Shown here piece after piece: positions 11,208-21,732 of a stretch of 64,000 bases of DNA. Under the pieces are notes generated by a model, which saw only the letters and a list, made by a program, of their open reading frames with translations, searched no databases and had not been told where the DNA came from. Each line of letters starts with the position of its first letter. Positions within the stretch are counted from its first letter, which is position 1. This DNA comes from Clytia hemisphaerica (taxonomy: Eukaryota; Cnidaria; Hydrozoa; Leptothecata; Clytiidae), in the NCBI GenBank assembly GCA_902728285.1, contig CACVBU010000127.1, positions 1 through 64,000 on the forward strand. Direction: 5' to 3'. The position numbers and the translations under genes are program-made.

Positions 11208-12479
11208 CTATTGCTTTTATTGGTCTTATTTGGATCGTGTTTTTCAAACCTGTTGCTAAAAGAAGAGAAGAAATAAATGTCATAGGCTGGAGTGTGAGGA
11301 AAATATTACTGAAAATCGTATGACCAATTGATCAATCTTTTACTAAATTTCAGTATTTTCATATAATTTTTGAAAACGAACGTGAATTTTCAAGATGGCG
11401 GGATCCTCTACAATCAGTGACAAAATATGTGGCAATTTCTTGAAAAATCCCTTCCCCCTGAATATCAGTGTTGATGTGAGCTTTTTCTGAGCATCGTGGC
11501 AGCCTTTCCACCCATCAACATTGATACTAGGGGGGGGGGAGTTAATTCTTGCCACAATATTTAGTCACATATCTACTTCACTGAACTCAGCGCGATGAAA
11601 AATCATCAAAAAACAAAGTTCAGTCAAAAGTAGACCCTAATCTAGGGTTCGAAAAGAAAACCATGCAAATGATAAATTTTTCTTTAAAACCAGTACACCA
11701 TTAAGAAAGTATGAAAATAAAATCTCCAAAAAAGTATATAGAAAATTCTTCTTTAAAACTCTATATACTATCATTAAGAAAATTTGAACATGAATAGCTG
11801 TTAATACATCGACATACAAATAGATTATGATAATGTTAAGAGAAGAGGAGCAAGCATAGAGGACGAGACTGAAGGCCGTTAATGATCATCATTGTTACAT
11901 GGTTAGTAATTAGTAAGTGAGGTTTCTTTATGATATTGTCAATCTTTTAATTAAATAGAGAAGTAATTAGAAGAAAAGGATGTTGCCATTTTTTTTGAAA
12001 TGTTAATGTTTTTGACAGTTTCTCAAACTTTAATAATAATCATTTCATTTCTTTTTGACGATGACTTAGTGTCCAGGGGTTAGTGTCAGCCCTGGTCAGA
12101 AGTCATTCATAAAATCAAATATTGAAAGCTTCGCCTAGGATCAAGAAGAAACATACTTGAGCTATACGTTGTTTTTTATAAGAACATTTAAAACTTTTGA
12201 AGCCTAGCGATGTTCTTAGCTTTTTGAGTTTTAGGCCTAATAATGTTCTTAACATGTTCTTATTTTCACCATTTTGTGAGCATCTTTGTCCATTTTCTTT
12301 AGAAATTGGCCATTAAGAGTCTACAAATCTTTAACATTTTCTTAACTTGTTCTAATGAAGAAAAAAAGTGTACGAATCAAAGTTTTGAAAAATTCCAAAA
12401 ATGAATATTTTTTTCATACTCTTCCATTTCAAATTTAGTTAAACTTAAAATCTTTTTAAGAACAGTGCTGATCTTGGTA

Positions 12480-12581
12480 TCCCAGCTAGGACGCAACGTT
12501 GTTTCAACGTTCATCTAAACGTTATATGGACGTTGGGAAGCGTTAAATAAACGTTGAAACAACGTTGTGTGCCAGCTGGGA
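12480..12581. mobile_element. 102-bp palindromic MITE with TA duplication
   Basis: The unit begins TCCCAGCT and ends AGCTGGGA, flanked by TA at 12478-12479 and 12582-12583. Most of its length folds on itself around repeated AACGTTG motifs. CCCAGCTGGCACxxAACGTTG sequences of this kind are, as I recall, widespread in animal genomes. It is non-autonomous, of Tc1/mariner-like target preference. Confidence 0.7.
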
Positions 12582-13537
12582 TAGTAACGGTAAAAAAATC
12601 AATGAAAGGATATTTCTTTTATTTATAATTTTGAGAAACTACATTACACTTACGAACACATACTACTTACAAAACGAACACAGAAAAATAGATAGCTCCT
12701 CCCCCGCAAAGGCACTAAGTGATATCGCCAGGGGTAAATGAAAGGATATTTTGAACCTAAAACACCCCAGTTTTTCCTATAAATAAGAATACAATAAGAA
12801 CAATTTAAAGGTTTTCTTTTTGAATAAGAGTGATATCGTTTGCTTACTCACTTTCTGCTAACTTAATTCACAAACTTTTCACATTGATTGAATTGACACA
12901 GATGTGGAGCAAGATTAGTCAAAAGGGGATGAAAAACATTTTTTTGGTTATATCACCATAATATAACAATAGGCAGACACTGCCCTGGTATGAAATATGT
13001 ACCTGATACGAAACGGGAATACTCATATAAAAATAAAACCTTTAAGGATCGAAGCGCCAAAATAGTAAGAAAAGCCGCATGAAAAAATATTAGTTCTTAT
13101 AAAAGAGAGTGTACTGGTAGGTATGAATAATCTTATTTCTTTATTCTATAAATCTTATCCTCTTCATAATAGAGAGAAGTACAAACTAGGAAATGAGAAA
13201 CACAATGGAAGTTTGACAGAAGGATATGCTTTCGTCAATAAGTAATTACCATAAACCCCCTACACCGTTCAAAACTTCCAATAGGGGAAATTTAAATCAA
13301 AATCGGGATACTTATTCGGGAAATTGATCTCCATCGCGGAGGGAAAATCTACCTTTTTTTATAAGCAGACAGTAGACTCAGTTTCAAAGAAAACAAAACA
13401 AAATGAGATACACCCAAATCATATTCCTCCAGTCCCCCCTCCCGCTTTTTGATAATTTTGATAGCGCTCACGATTTGTATCAAAAAGTGGTACACGTAGC
13501 TCTGGGTACGAGATTGGATGTACCCGTACTTTGTAAG

Positions 13538-13633
13538 ACAAGAAAGGACTGCTAAGACATTATGTTTCGGCTTCAAAATGCAAATACAAGAAAGGACTGC
13601 TAAGACATTATGTTTCAGCTCCAAAATGCAAAA
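13538..13633. repeat. 48-bp tandem duplication
   Basis: Two adjacent 48-bp copies starting ACAAGAAAGGACTGC (13538 and 13586) differ at only a few positions. The small minus-strand ORF over them repeats for this reason and is not taken as a gene. Confidence 0.8.
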
Positions 13634-14492
13634 GTGATTTTCTTAAGCTAACTGATGAAAAATATGGATCTCTTCATTTTCCGATTAGCAAAGGCTTAGT
13701 GAAAATTCTTGTTCTTGTCTTAGAAACCCGTGTCAACGAAACCCGGTAATATCTTTTTCTTGTGCTCTTTTTTGACGAAGAAATTTGACGTTTAGGATAC
13801 AGGTAAGGATGGTGCAGTGTTAAGAAAGAAATTTACATTTATGAGGTCAACATTCCCGATTTTTGTGATTGCTGGGGAGTTTGCTCGCACCCCAGAAGAG
13901 CAAAGGAATATGTTTGCAATGTGACAAGCATGTCGAATTCAAAGTTCGAAAATCGACATAGACGATGCTACCGTCCGTTTAGAGGGTCAGTAAACGCATA
14001 AAAATATATATGTACAAAGCCAGGGCGTCAGCGCGGCTTACAGAAAAAAAAGTGGCGGTAGAGTTTGGAACAAAACACTGTAAAACACCTCCACCTTTGC
14101 TTACTCCACCCTGGGTTAACTACCTGGGTTCGCAAATTTACCCTGCCTCCTAAACTATTCTCTTTTTCAGTGATCTTGTGTAGACGATAGGATCGTCTAG
14201 GATCGTCTAAAATCGACCCTGCGAGAGACAGATTACGAAAATTATTCCCTTGTTTGACATTTTTACGACCCTATAAGAGCCTATTTTCTCAATTTCCAGC
14301 AAAACTTGATCCCAAACCTTGGTCCAAATTACGAGAATTTATGAACCTTTTAGGGAGTTGATTTTTAATATTTTGTAATTTTGGGACCCTGTCAGAGGCT
14401 GATTCGCTGTTTTATGATTTTTGTACATCTGCAAGAGACAATCTATTTCAAAACTTGGTAACAATAATACAAAAATGGGTAGATATTATACC

Positions 14493-14600
14493 TTATTTTT
14501 TGTTCTTTATAGCATCAACAAATCGATGATCAACATCATCAAGGCTCCTCATCTTTAGCATCACATCAAGTCCATCCTTGCAGATACAGTATCCAGTAAG
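14493..14600 (-). CDS. Possible terminal exon of an unidentified gene
   Basis: On the minus strand a pyrimidine tract ends in AG at 14602-14601. From there 35 codons stay open to a TAA at 14495-14493, giving a mixed, protein-like peptide that includes G-Y-C-I-C-K-D-G and ends I-K-N-K-K. I found no preceding exon; a small MITE (14650-14850) lies directly upstream in what would be the intron. No family is recognised. Chance cannot be excluded for so short a frame. Confidence 0.25.
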   Translation of the reverse strand, partial: LTGYCICKDGLDVMLKMRSLDDVDHRFVDAIKNKK

Positions 14601-14649
14601 CTATCTTTGTGTAAAGAAAAAATGAAGGAATGGTCAGGATGGACTACAA

Positions 14650-14850
14650 GTTTTTTATAAGAACAAAATTTTTGAAGCCCTTGGGATGTTCTAAACCTTT
14701 TGAGTTTTGAGCCTAAAAATGTTCTTATTTTCGCCTTTCTTAAAGTATTTTGCGTCAACAAAGCCTTAAAATGTTCTTAACTTGTTCTTAGGATTTTGGC
14801 CATCGAAGCCTTGTGTTCTTATATAGTTTGTTCTCATTCTTATAAAAAAC
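14650..14850. mobile_element. GTTTTTTATAAGAA-type MITE
   Basis: The left end GTTTTTTATAAGAA is mirrored by TTCTTATAAAAAAC at the right. Internal phrases with ATGTTCTTA are shared with about 12167-12375, and the tip recurs at about 53020. A dispersed family of short AT-rich non-autonomous elements; no target duplication was identified. Confidence 0.5.
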
Positions 14851-15555
14851 GTGTACACGGGGTTATCAGTGCGATTTTGAAATGCGAGTGAAAAAACAAT
14901 CGTTCAAAATTTGAGGAATTCGCGACCTTGTAAGATATTTCCTGAACGACCCGGAGCAAATTATTACTTCGCACACTCAAATGAGCCCTGGGAAATAATA
15001 AAATTAAACTTAAATACCTTTTCCATGCTATTCAGATCCAACGATATTGAATTGACAAAAATCCTTTTCACCGCATTTTTCATAGTTCCACAAAATTCTT
15101 TCTAACCAAGGAGTTTTTTAAAACTTTTATTTGAGTTTCTCGTTCTAGCCTACTAATAAAGACAAAGGAATTATATGGTTTAATCAATATTCATAATTTG
15201 ATTCTATTTAGTTCTTGTAATTTGATAGGGATGTAAAAATAGCCACTTTAAAACATTCAAGTTTGGTACGCTAGAAATCTCTTAGAAATTTGAAAATGAT
15301 AATGAAAAAATAGAAACCCTCTTGCAAAATAGCAACAAATTGAATCGTGAATACACCCCCGTGTCACAACTCACTTGGATTCTACCTAAGCTGGTAACAG
15401 ACGGACAGACGGACGGACAAAGGTTAATTTTATAGGACCTCCCGGTAGGTTCAAAAGTCAAATACATACAAGACTATTTAGTTATTTATTTATTCTACAT
15501 TAAACACCACCATAGAAGCTTTACAATTTTGATAGTTTATCACATCAGTCATTAT

Positions 15556-16033
15556 CAGTCTGTGCCACTAACTCGATCGGGAAGATTCTTCCAAAATTGG
15601 AAGATTCTTCCGAAATGGGAAGAATCCTCCCGAACGGAAAATCTAACTTAACACCCAAACGGGTTAACGGACTTCCAGATCGGGAAGAAGCGAGAAAATA
15701 AGGAAAATTCGATCGGGTTGGAACTTCCCGTTTGGGAAGACTACGCAGTTTTTTCACAATTTAACAAGATCTCTACGGTAAAGTCTACTTTTCTTTCGGT
15801 GAAAAACCTTAAAATTTGATGCTTCTTCACCTCCAAAAAGTTTCAACTTTCGCCGGTCATCGTACAGCTTCGCCGAGATTCAGTCAATTTTCAACTTCCC
15901 AAAGAGGAAGAATCTTCCAAAACGGGCAGAAAACAATAGAGTAAGTTCTTCCCGTTGGGGAAGGTTCTTCCCGTTGGGGAAGGTTCTTCCCATTTCGGAA
16001 GAATCTTCCCGATCGAGTTAGCGGCACAGACTG
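15556..16033. mobile_element. Foldback element with CAGTCTGTGCC ends and 5-bp duplication
   Basis: The left end starts CAGTCTGTGCC and the right end is its reverse complement. ATTAT is repeated exactly outside both ends (15551-15555 and 16034-16038). The arms continue as inverted copies of GATCGGGAAGATTCTTCC-like sequence and then break into short repeats of the GGAAGAxTCTTCC type, which are themselves palindromic. There is no transposase. The class is open. Confidence 0.65.
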
Positions 16034-16144
16034 ATTATCTAAGATGTTCTCATTGTTATATTTTACATGACGTAATCTTTTCAAAATTTTCATGGACAGT
16101 CTGAACTGAAAGGAAGGTCCCTCTATTCACTCCTTTTTTTTATA

Positions 16145-16641
16145 CCCCCTTATCACAGACCCGGTAGGATTTTTTAAGCCAGTGGGGATAAAAATATATA
16201 ACGGGCTGAAAATCGATGGAGATTGATATTCCTATATCAATTAATTAATGCTGAATTAATGAATTTGAATTTGGTTCGTGCTCGCGAAAAAATTGAAGAT
16301 TTCGATCGTTCGCATTAATAGGTTCCGCATTTTTGAAGACAATGAAAATAAGTAAAATATTTTCACACGTTGGTTTACTTCCCAAACAATTTTATACACA
16401 ACTATGTGTGAAACTACGGGAAAGGTGTGTTCTTTTGTTTTCAAGTCAGAAAATTCAGTGGGGATGGGGAAAAAAAAAGCATAATATTTAGCAGTGAGGA
16501 TTTGTTTAGTTGATTATTTTCAATGGGGAAAAAAATTCGCGGAGAATGATTTTCCAGCGGAGACGATATTTCCCGGAGACGAATTTGGAAAATTGTTTCC
16601 AGGGGAAAGCCGGGTCCCAATGGTTCTGTGAGAAGGGGGTG
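16145..16641. mobile_element. CTCACAGACCC-family MITE, copy B
   Basis: Left end CCCCCTTATCACAGACCC and right end TTCTGTGAGAAGGGGGTG match the family described at 10037-10333. Flanking TA is present only on the left, so the right junction has changed. An internal stretch near 16256-16445 is unrelated to copy A. Confidence 0.55.
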
Positions 16642-16809
16642 TTTTTTGGATTTGAATTGAATTTTAATTCAAGATTTTCATATCTGGCAACGAATAAAAT
16701 GATAATAACCACAAATATTATAGAAAAATAATAAAATTCATCGCAATTTTAAATCAAACAATATAAGGCCATAAAGAAATAAAAAAATATGAAATTAAAC
16801 TCAATCAGC

Positions 16810-16815
16810 TTTATT
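16810..16815 (-). terminator. Candidate poly(A) signal of EXOC8
   Basis: AATAAA reads on the minus strand about 240 bases past the EXOC8 stop codon, the first clear hexamer downstream of the gene. Confidence 0.4.
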
Positions 16816-17054
16816 ACCATAAAAACTGAAAAATTCTATAAGAAATGAACTGAATGGAGTAAAGATAACCTACAGAAAAAGGTTTGTAAGGATTTTCTAG
16901 GGATCGCTGGTGATTTTCTTCATGTTATAAGTAAAACAGAATATCATTAAATGATTAAGAAAATGATCAAAAATACGAATCAATGTTTACACCAAAGTTG
17001 ACAGTTTAAAATACAAGCAACCATTCAATGACTTGATTTCCTCATCAATTCATT

Positions 17055-19124
17055 CTACTTTAAATGACGTAATCTTTCCATCATATTATTGACAGGTTGA
17101 AGGGAGGCCAATTCATGACCTGTCAATTCTTTCATCTGATCAGAAGCCTTCTTGAACACTTTACCGAAAATGAATTCAGCATTCACATAAATGAATTGGC
17201 GACGATCCTTCAGGTTGGGATCACGGATCAAACTTTCAAACTGGATAGACTGCGCTTTGAAGATCTCGCGTACGCATTGCGTCAGCGTGTCATGGATCTC
17301 GGTAGTGTAGAATTTACCGAGGACATCTACCATGAAAACAAGGAAAGACTTGGTGAAATTAATGGTAGATGTACTCAAATGGATGACATTCCCTTTAACG
17401 TACGGTTGGAATCCTTGTAGATTCAACGAATCGATTTCCCCAACCAATGTATCCAGTTCGTCAGTAGCCAACGTCATCGGTACCCAATTGTCATCCATGG
17501 CTTTCGATTTTGCGCGTTCCATGATTTGATCACGTGCATCAAACACTGCAGTCATGACCTCTTTCAAAAACATGTGTTGAAGATCAAAGGTCAGATCAAT
17601 ACCGATGCTATTTAAACGTTGACATTGTGTTAGAGCGAGACTGATACACAAACCAACGTTTTGTAGATTGGTGTTCCGTGTAAACACTTGTCTGGTGAAT
17701 TTCTCCGCGAAGTTTTGGAGCTCGTTGTGTAACCACACCACAAAAGCAGAACAGTTGCTGTTAAGTGTGAAATTCCGTTTATATTCACGCCCAGTCTCGA
17801 TGACAGAGGTGAAGAAAACAGAGGCTAGTTTCCTGACATAAATGGCAGTAGCTCCTTCCATTTTCAACTGCTTGAAACTGTTCTTGATCTCAAAGCCACG
17901 GTTACGAAGGAACAGCTCACAGGCTAGTTTTCCACGTCCCAAGCGGATTAACAAAAGGACGTAAACACGAATGGAACGCAAGCTAACGTGACGCGATGAA
18001 GATGAGTTATCCAACGATTTCTCTAATACGGTGACCAACTGCTCGACCCGGCTTTCGATCTTGTCTCGAATCTCCTTCAAAGGTGGTGATTCTTGAAAGT
18101 CCGCGAGATACGTACGGCCTCTTTCGACCAGCTGGACAGCGCCTTCGAAATCACGTTGAGCGATACACATGTCTAGATCTTCTGGCAACTCTACCAACCA
18201 ATCCACATTCAACAGGTTCGGATATCGAAAACTCTGGTCACGAGCTTGGCTTTCTTGTTCGGCAATTTCGGCTTCAGCTCGGCTCTCCTCTTCCTTTTTG
18301 TGTTGTATCTCTTGAGCGCTCTCTTCTTGCTGGATTTGCCGCATTTCTGCCAGCTTATCTGCATCCATTTGCACGCCTTTTTTGTAATTCCTCTTGGCAC
18401 GTTCAATTTGATCCAACCAAGACAGTTTCATGTCTTTGGTTGAAGCTCCAAACATTCGCGTTTCCAACGAATATAAAATCTTGAATGCATTTTTAACTCC
18501 CTGTCCATCACGAACATTAACCACAGCCAAATCACACAAATCGAACATGGTCAGGATATCAGCTTTGCCAGTTTTAGGCTCATTGGTGATCATGAGGTTA
18601 TCGGTGACAAGGTGAGCACCTACTTTTTGAATGGAACTGTATGTCTCAGGGTCATACTCAGTTAAATGATCTTCCAATATCAATTCTTTAGACTCCAACT
18701 CGTCCATCAGCTGCTTACTGACTTTGATGCTCTCCAAGAAAGATTTTTTCTTGTTTTCATAAGCTTCGACTTCAGGGTCCAATGCAACTGGTAAACCTTT
18801 AGGTCGTTCGAAAATATCCGTTTCAAGCTGATCGGCGAGAATTGATTTCTGTTCAGTCAACAGATGACTTAACTGGTACATCTCGGCTTCCAGATAAGAG
18901 ATTTCTTTTGCAGTGTCAATAAATTGTTTATAATTCCGGTAAACATTTTTCTTCAAAGAGACGGCTGTTTCTTCTCCCAATTTCTGTATGTTATTTCGTT
19001 GATCAAACAGGGTCCGGTAAATGTCACATTTTGATAAGATTGTCTTAACATAATCTTCTGGGTTGAAATCAGGTGCTGAGAATTTTTTTGCCAAAACTGG
19101 CGAACTAACTTCATCTAATTTCAT
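17055..19124 (-). CDS. EXOC8: Exocyst complex component 8 (Exo84), single exon
   Basis: Exo84 is a subunit of the octameric exocyst, which tethers secretory vesicles to the plasma membrane before fusion and binds active Ral GTPases. The 689-residue frame is close to the usual animal length of about 700. In order it shows an N-terminal Exo84/Vps51-type coiled region (about 1-145, with the Y-R-N-Y-K-Q-F-I-D helix), a pleckstrin-homology domain (about 150-245, including H-L-V-T-D-N-L-M-I), a glutamate-rich coiled linker (about 250-295), and the helical Exo84 C-terminal domain (about 305-690). There is no break. An ATG at 19124 is the start; an acceptor-like TTGCAG lies ten bases upstream. Vertebrate EXOC8 is also intronless. 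The next gene upstream on the same strand, CRIPT, ends about 106 bases away. Confidence 0.95.
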   Translation of the reverse strand: MKLDEVSSPVLAKKFSAPDFNPEDYVKTILSKCDIYRTLFDQRNNIQKLGEETAVSLKKNVYRNYKQFIDTAKEISYLEAEMYQLSHLLTEQKSILADQLETDIFERPKGLPVALDPEVEAYENKKKSFLESIKVSKQLMDELESKELILEDHLTEYDPETYSSIQKVGAHLVTDNLMITNEPKTGKADILTMFDLCDLAVVNVRDGQGVKNAFKILYSLETRMFGASTKDMKLSWLDQIERAKRNYKKGVQMDADKLAEMRQIQQEESAQEIQHKKEEESRAEAEIAEQESQARDQSFRYPNLLNVDWLVELPEDLDMCIAQRDFEGAVQLVERGRTYLADFQESPPLKEIRDKIESRVEQLVTVLEKSLDNSSSSRHVSLRSIRVYVLLLIRLGRGKLACELFLRNRGFEIKNSFKQLKMEGATAIYVRKLASVFFTSVIETGREYKRNFTLNSNCSAFVVWLHNELQNFAEKFTRQVFTRNTNLQNVGLCISLALTQCQRLNSIGIDLTFDLQHMFLKEVMTAVFDARDQIMERAKSKAMDDNWVPMTLATDELDTLVGEIDSLNLQGFQPYVKGNVIHLSTSTINFTKSFLVFMVDVLGKFYTTEIHDTLTQCVREIFKAQSIQFESLIRDPNLKDRRQFIYVNAEFIFGKVFKKASDQMKELTGHELASLQPVNNMMERLRHLK

Positions 19125-19134
19125 GATGAATTTA

Positions 19135-19136
19135 CT
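19135..19136 (-). promoter_or_regulatory. Candidate splice acceptor just upstream of the EXOC8 start
   Basis: On the minus strand a T-rich stretch is followed by TTGCAG and then a ten-base leader before the EXOC8 ATG. With only about 106 bases separating the CRIPT stop from the EXOC8 ATG, this AG could receive a trans-spliced leader, or it could belong to a normal intron in the untranslated region. Confidence 0.4.
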
Positions 19137-19175
19137 GCAAGTTCATACAAAAACTTTATATTGTTTTATACTGTC

Positions 19176-19181
19176 TTTATT
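19176..19181 (-). terminator. Candidate poly(A) signal of CRIPT
   Basis: AATAAA reads on the minus strand about 50 bases after the CRIPT stop and about 40 bases before the acceptor-like AG in front of EXOC8. Confidence 0.5.
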
Positions 19182-19230
19182 TAATAATTTTAACAAAAAT
19201 GGATTCTGTTACGATTGAACGAAGATTGTT

Positions 19231-19295
19231 TTAAGCAGATGATTGACGATATTCTTTGGTACTGAGCACTTGTTTACCACACATAGCACAAATAC
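19231..19295 (-). CDS. CRIPT: CRIPT, last exon
   Basis: CRIPT is a small conserved cysteine-rich protein first described as a PDZ-domain partner of PSD-95 and later linked to the minor spliceosome. This exon starts after a TTTTTCAG acceptor (AG at 19297-19296) and encodes G-I-C-A-M-C-G-K-Q-V-L and a short tail to TAA at 19233-19231. The C-x-x-C pair and the lysine/tyrosine-containing tail match the C-terminus of animal CRIPT. The tail ends S-S-A rather than the T-S-V PDZ-binding end of the vertebrate protein, so PDZ binding may not be conserved here. The exon begins two bases into a codon, matching the exon at 21635-21732. Confidence 0.9.
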
Positions 19296-19460
19296 CTGAA
19301 AAAGTAAAATATATAATAACAATAAAAAAGATTCAAAAATGTCCTGCTTTAAAAAATACGAAGGCGCTGAAAACGGGCTGAAATTTTTGGTCCAAGAAAG
19401 TATTGAAATAAGCGAAGCTCACAGTTTCAAAAGAGAAAGGTCAGGTAGAAAAATCTTCAT

Positions 19461-19590
19461 TATTAGTCAGCCCCGGTGACTCTTCAAATCGGTTCGAGGA
19501 TTTTTTTCCCGCTGGTCGTCGTCGTTAAGACTTTTATTTTTAATTCCGATTTCGGATTATTTTCGGGAAACAGGATTTCGGGATTATTTA
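19461..19590. repeat. Dispersed repeat, copy 1
   Basis: About 130 bp, including GGTCGTCGTCGTTAAGAC and ATTTCGGATTATTTTCGG, recurs in the same orientation at about 24180-24305. Class unknown. Confidence 0.55.
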
Positions 19591-19795
19591 GCGCGCGAAA
19601 ATAATTTTTTCTTAGCAAGATAAAATATGAAAAGAAAAAAAACACATAACATCAAAATAAGCCTTATGATTAATAATAAGAAAAAAAGAAGAGAAAAAAA
19701 TTCTTTTTTGCGTCATATCCAATAGTTAATAAAAGATGCTTTTGCATTGTAAATAAAGAGAGCTAATTATAGAGAAAGCATAAATGGAGAAAGTG

Positions 19796-20832
19796 TATGG
19801 CGCGCCAAAAGGCTTTTTAATACTAACTTTTTTTTATAATACCAACTTTTTTTTATAATATCAACTTTTTCTTATAATATCAACTTTTTTTTTATAATGC
19901 CAACTTTTTTTTTATAATATCAACTTTTTTTTTATAATACCAACTTTTTTTTATAATACCAACTTTTTTTATTATAATACCAACTTTTTTTATTATAATG
20001 CCAACTTTCTTTTTATAGTACCAACTTTTTTTTTAGATTTCATAACACCAATTTTTGTCTCGCTTACTATGCGTGTATAATCGATCAAGTGTAGAAAGAG
20101 TCTTAGCGCGATTACACCTAGCAGCCTGGAGACCACTTAAGGTTTTTTGATAGACTGGATGATGCCATTTCACAGTCGCAAAGCGTAATGGGTAATCAGG
20201 GCCACTGCGCGCTGATGACGACTTATTATTGGTCCAAAGTTTTGAAAAAATTTAAAGATTTTTGCGTCTAGCCAACCGGAAGTCGTTACTAGATACATAG
20301 ATCAAAACGCTACCAACAGCTGGAAACAAAACCTTTAACCAACCAACACAAATGACCAAACAACACAAATGATAAAAATAAGCTGAACTACCAGCAGTCT
20401 TTGGACCTTTACCCAAGCAGCCAACAGCCAAGTCAAGGACAGGACATCCATGACCATGTGCCTCACATGTAGATTTTCCAGTGAAGAACTGTAAAGGCCC
20501 GTCTACATGGTGAAAAAAGAAAATTGACTAAGCGAGACCAAAAAAATTGATATTATAAAAATGAAAGTTAGTGTTATAAAAAAAAGTTGATATTATAAAA
20601 AAAGTTGGTATTATAAAAAAAAGTTGCTATTTAAAAAAAAAAAGCTGATATTATAAAATGAAAGTTTGTATTATAATAAAAAGTTGGTATTATAAAAAAA
20701 AGTTGATACTATGAAAATGAAAGTTGGTATTATAAAAGTGAAAGTTGATATTATAAAAAAAATTTAGTATTATAAAAGAAAGTTGATATTATTAAAAAAA
20801 GTTAGTATTAAAAAGCCTTTTGGCGCGCCATA
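19796..20832. mobile_element. Foldback element with GGCGCGCC tips and A/T tandem arms
   Basis: The element starts TATGGCGCGCCAAAAGGC and ends with the inverted form; AAAGTG is repeated exactly outside (19790-19795 and 20833-20838). Each arm of about 270-300 bp is a tandem series of about 20-bp units of the TTATAATACCAAC-plus-T-run type, mirrored as GTTGGTATTATAA on the right. The inverted structure continues inward through a GTCTCGCTTA/TAAGCGAGAC pair. A unique centre of about 450 bp carries no ORF. A single arm with the same GCGCGCCATAAAAG tip lies at about 56570-56730. Confidence 0.75.
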
Positions 20833-21634
20833 AAAGTGAGTATATCAAAGAAATTTTTTTCCTTCGAATAATGTTAAAAGTTATATACTACTTGTAGACT
20901 ATTTCTTCTATCAGGGTCTTTTATTATTCTCATGGAAAGAGTATAACAACAACGGAATAAATCTTTTTCACCGACTTCTGCTTTGGATACGGATTCCACT
21001 ATGCACTGCTCTGTTTTCTTCTGAACGTTTCAAGCAAATAGATACGTTCTTTCAAGCTGCTCAGATTTTAACAAAGCCAGATTTCTTATCTGTACTTCCT
21101 ATTAATCATTCTAAGCCTTCTAAGCATTTTGGGCTGACTTTCCAGCGCAGCTGGTTTATTTTTCGATTCATTTCAATATTTAAAAAAAGATTTTACAGCC
21201 TCGAAATGATCCGCTCAAAATTATCTTTCGACGAGTTTATTACTTTTTTTTACCATTTTTTTTGGAAAAGAGTTGAATGAATAATAATTATTGTTGGCCT
21301 GCTTTTTATTTAACCAAAGCAGCTATTATAGGTTTTTAGTTCTTTACAGTAGGATAACTTTCAAAACCTTTAGGAATCAAATTTTTCTAGTTCTTGATTT
21401 ATCTGCTAGTCAAAAGTCACAAAATGAATTTTTGTATTTTATTACTAGTTTTAGTTAGAATGATTTTGAAATTACACACCAGAGGATTCTGCTTTTTTAA
21501 AGCTACCTTTTGCTTATGAAAGTTATCCCATGGCCGGTATTGCAAATTTCTTATATTTCACACCAGGTTTTACTCAAATTAGGCAGGGCCAGGAAAAAAT
21601 TTGTACATGCATTTGAAATCATAGTTTTTAGTAC

Positions 21635-21732
21635 CTTTTTTGAAAGCACAGCCTTGGCAATAATGAGAATGCTTCTGGTGGACGCTGGATTTGCAAATCT
21701 TACACTTGGCAAACTGTTGATATGGTGCAAAT
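21635..21732 (-). CDS. CRIPT: CRIPT, penultimate recognised exon
   Basis: A TTTATTTAG acceptor (AG at 21734-21733) opens the exon and G|GTAC at 21634 closes it. It encodes F-A-P-Y-Q-Q-F-A-K-C-K-I-C-K-S-S-V-H-Q, then H-Y-C-Q-G-C-A-F-K-K, carrying two C-x-x-C pairs of the CRIPT zinc-binding core. The phase (one base in, one base out) fits the last exon at 19231-19295. About the first 50 residues of CRIPT are expected in one or more exons further up the minus strand. I could not find them before the satellite block at 22.6 kb, so either a very large intron or a lost or misassembled 5' end must be assumed. Confidence 0.9.

Larger units (their letters stand above)
11208..14492. other. Non-coding stretch with small repeats
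   Basis: No supportable gene. It contains a 102-bp CCCAGCT palindromic MITE (12480-12581), a relative of the 14650 element at about 12167-12375 and a 48-bp tandem duplication (13538-13633). The rest is AT-rich sequence in which I see nothing. Confidence 0.5.
14851..16809. other. Non-coding stretch with two inverted-repeat elements
   Basis: Between the small MITE at 14650 and the poly(A) signal of EXOC8 I see no gene. It holds the foldback element at 15556-16033 and MITE copy B at 16145-16641. Confidence 0.5.
19296..21634 (-). other. CRIPT intron carrying a foldback element
   Basis: A 2.3 kb intron between the last two recognised CRIPT exons. It contains the GGCGCGCC-tipped foldback element (19796-20832) and a dispersed repeat at about 19461-19590 whose second copy is at about 24180-24305. 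No other coding sequence is seen. Confidence 0.7.

Noticed and set aside
17097..18615. Several plus-strand ORFs opposite EXOC8
   Set aside because: Shadows of the conserved EXOC8 coding frame.
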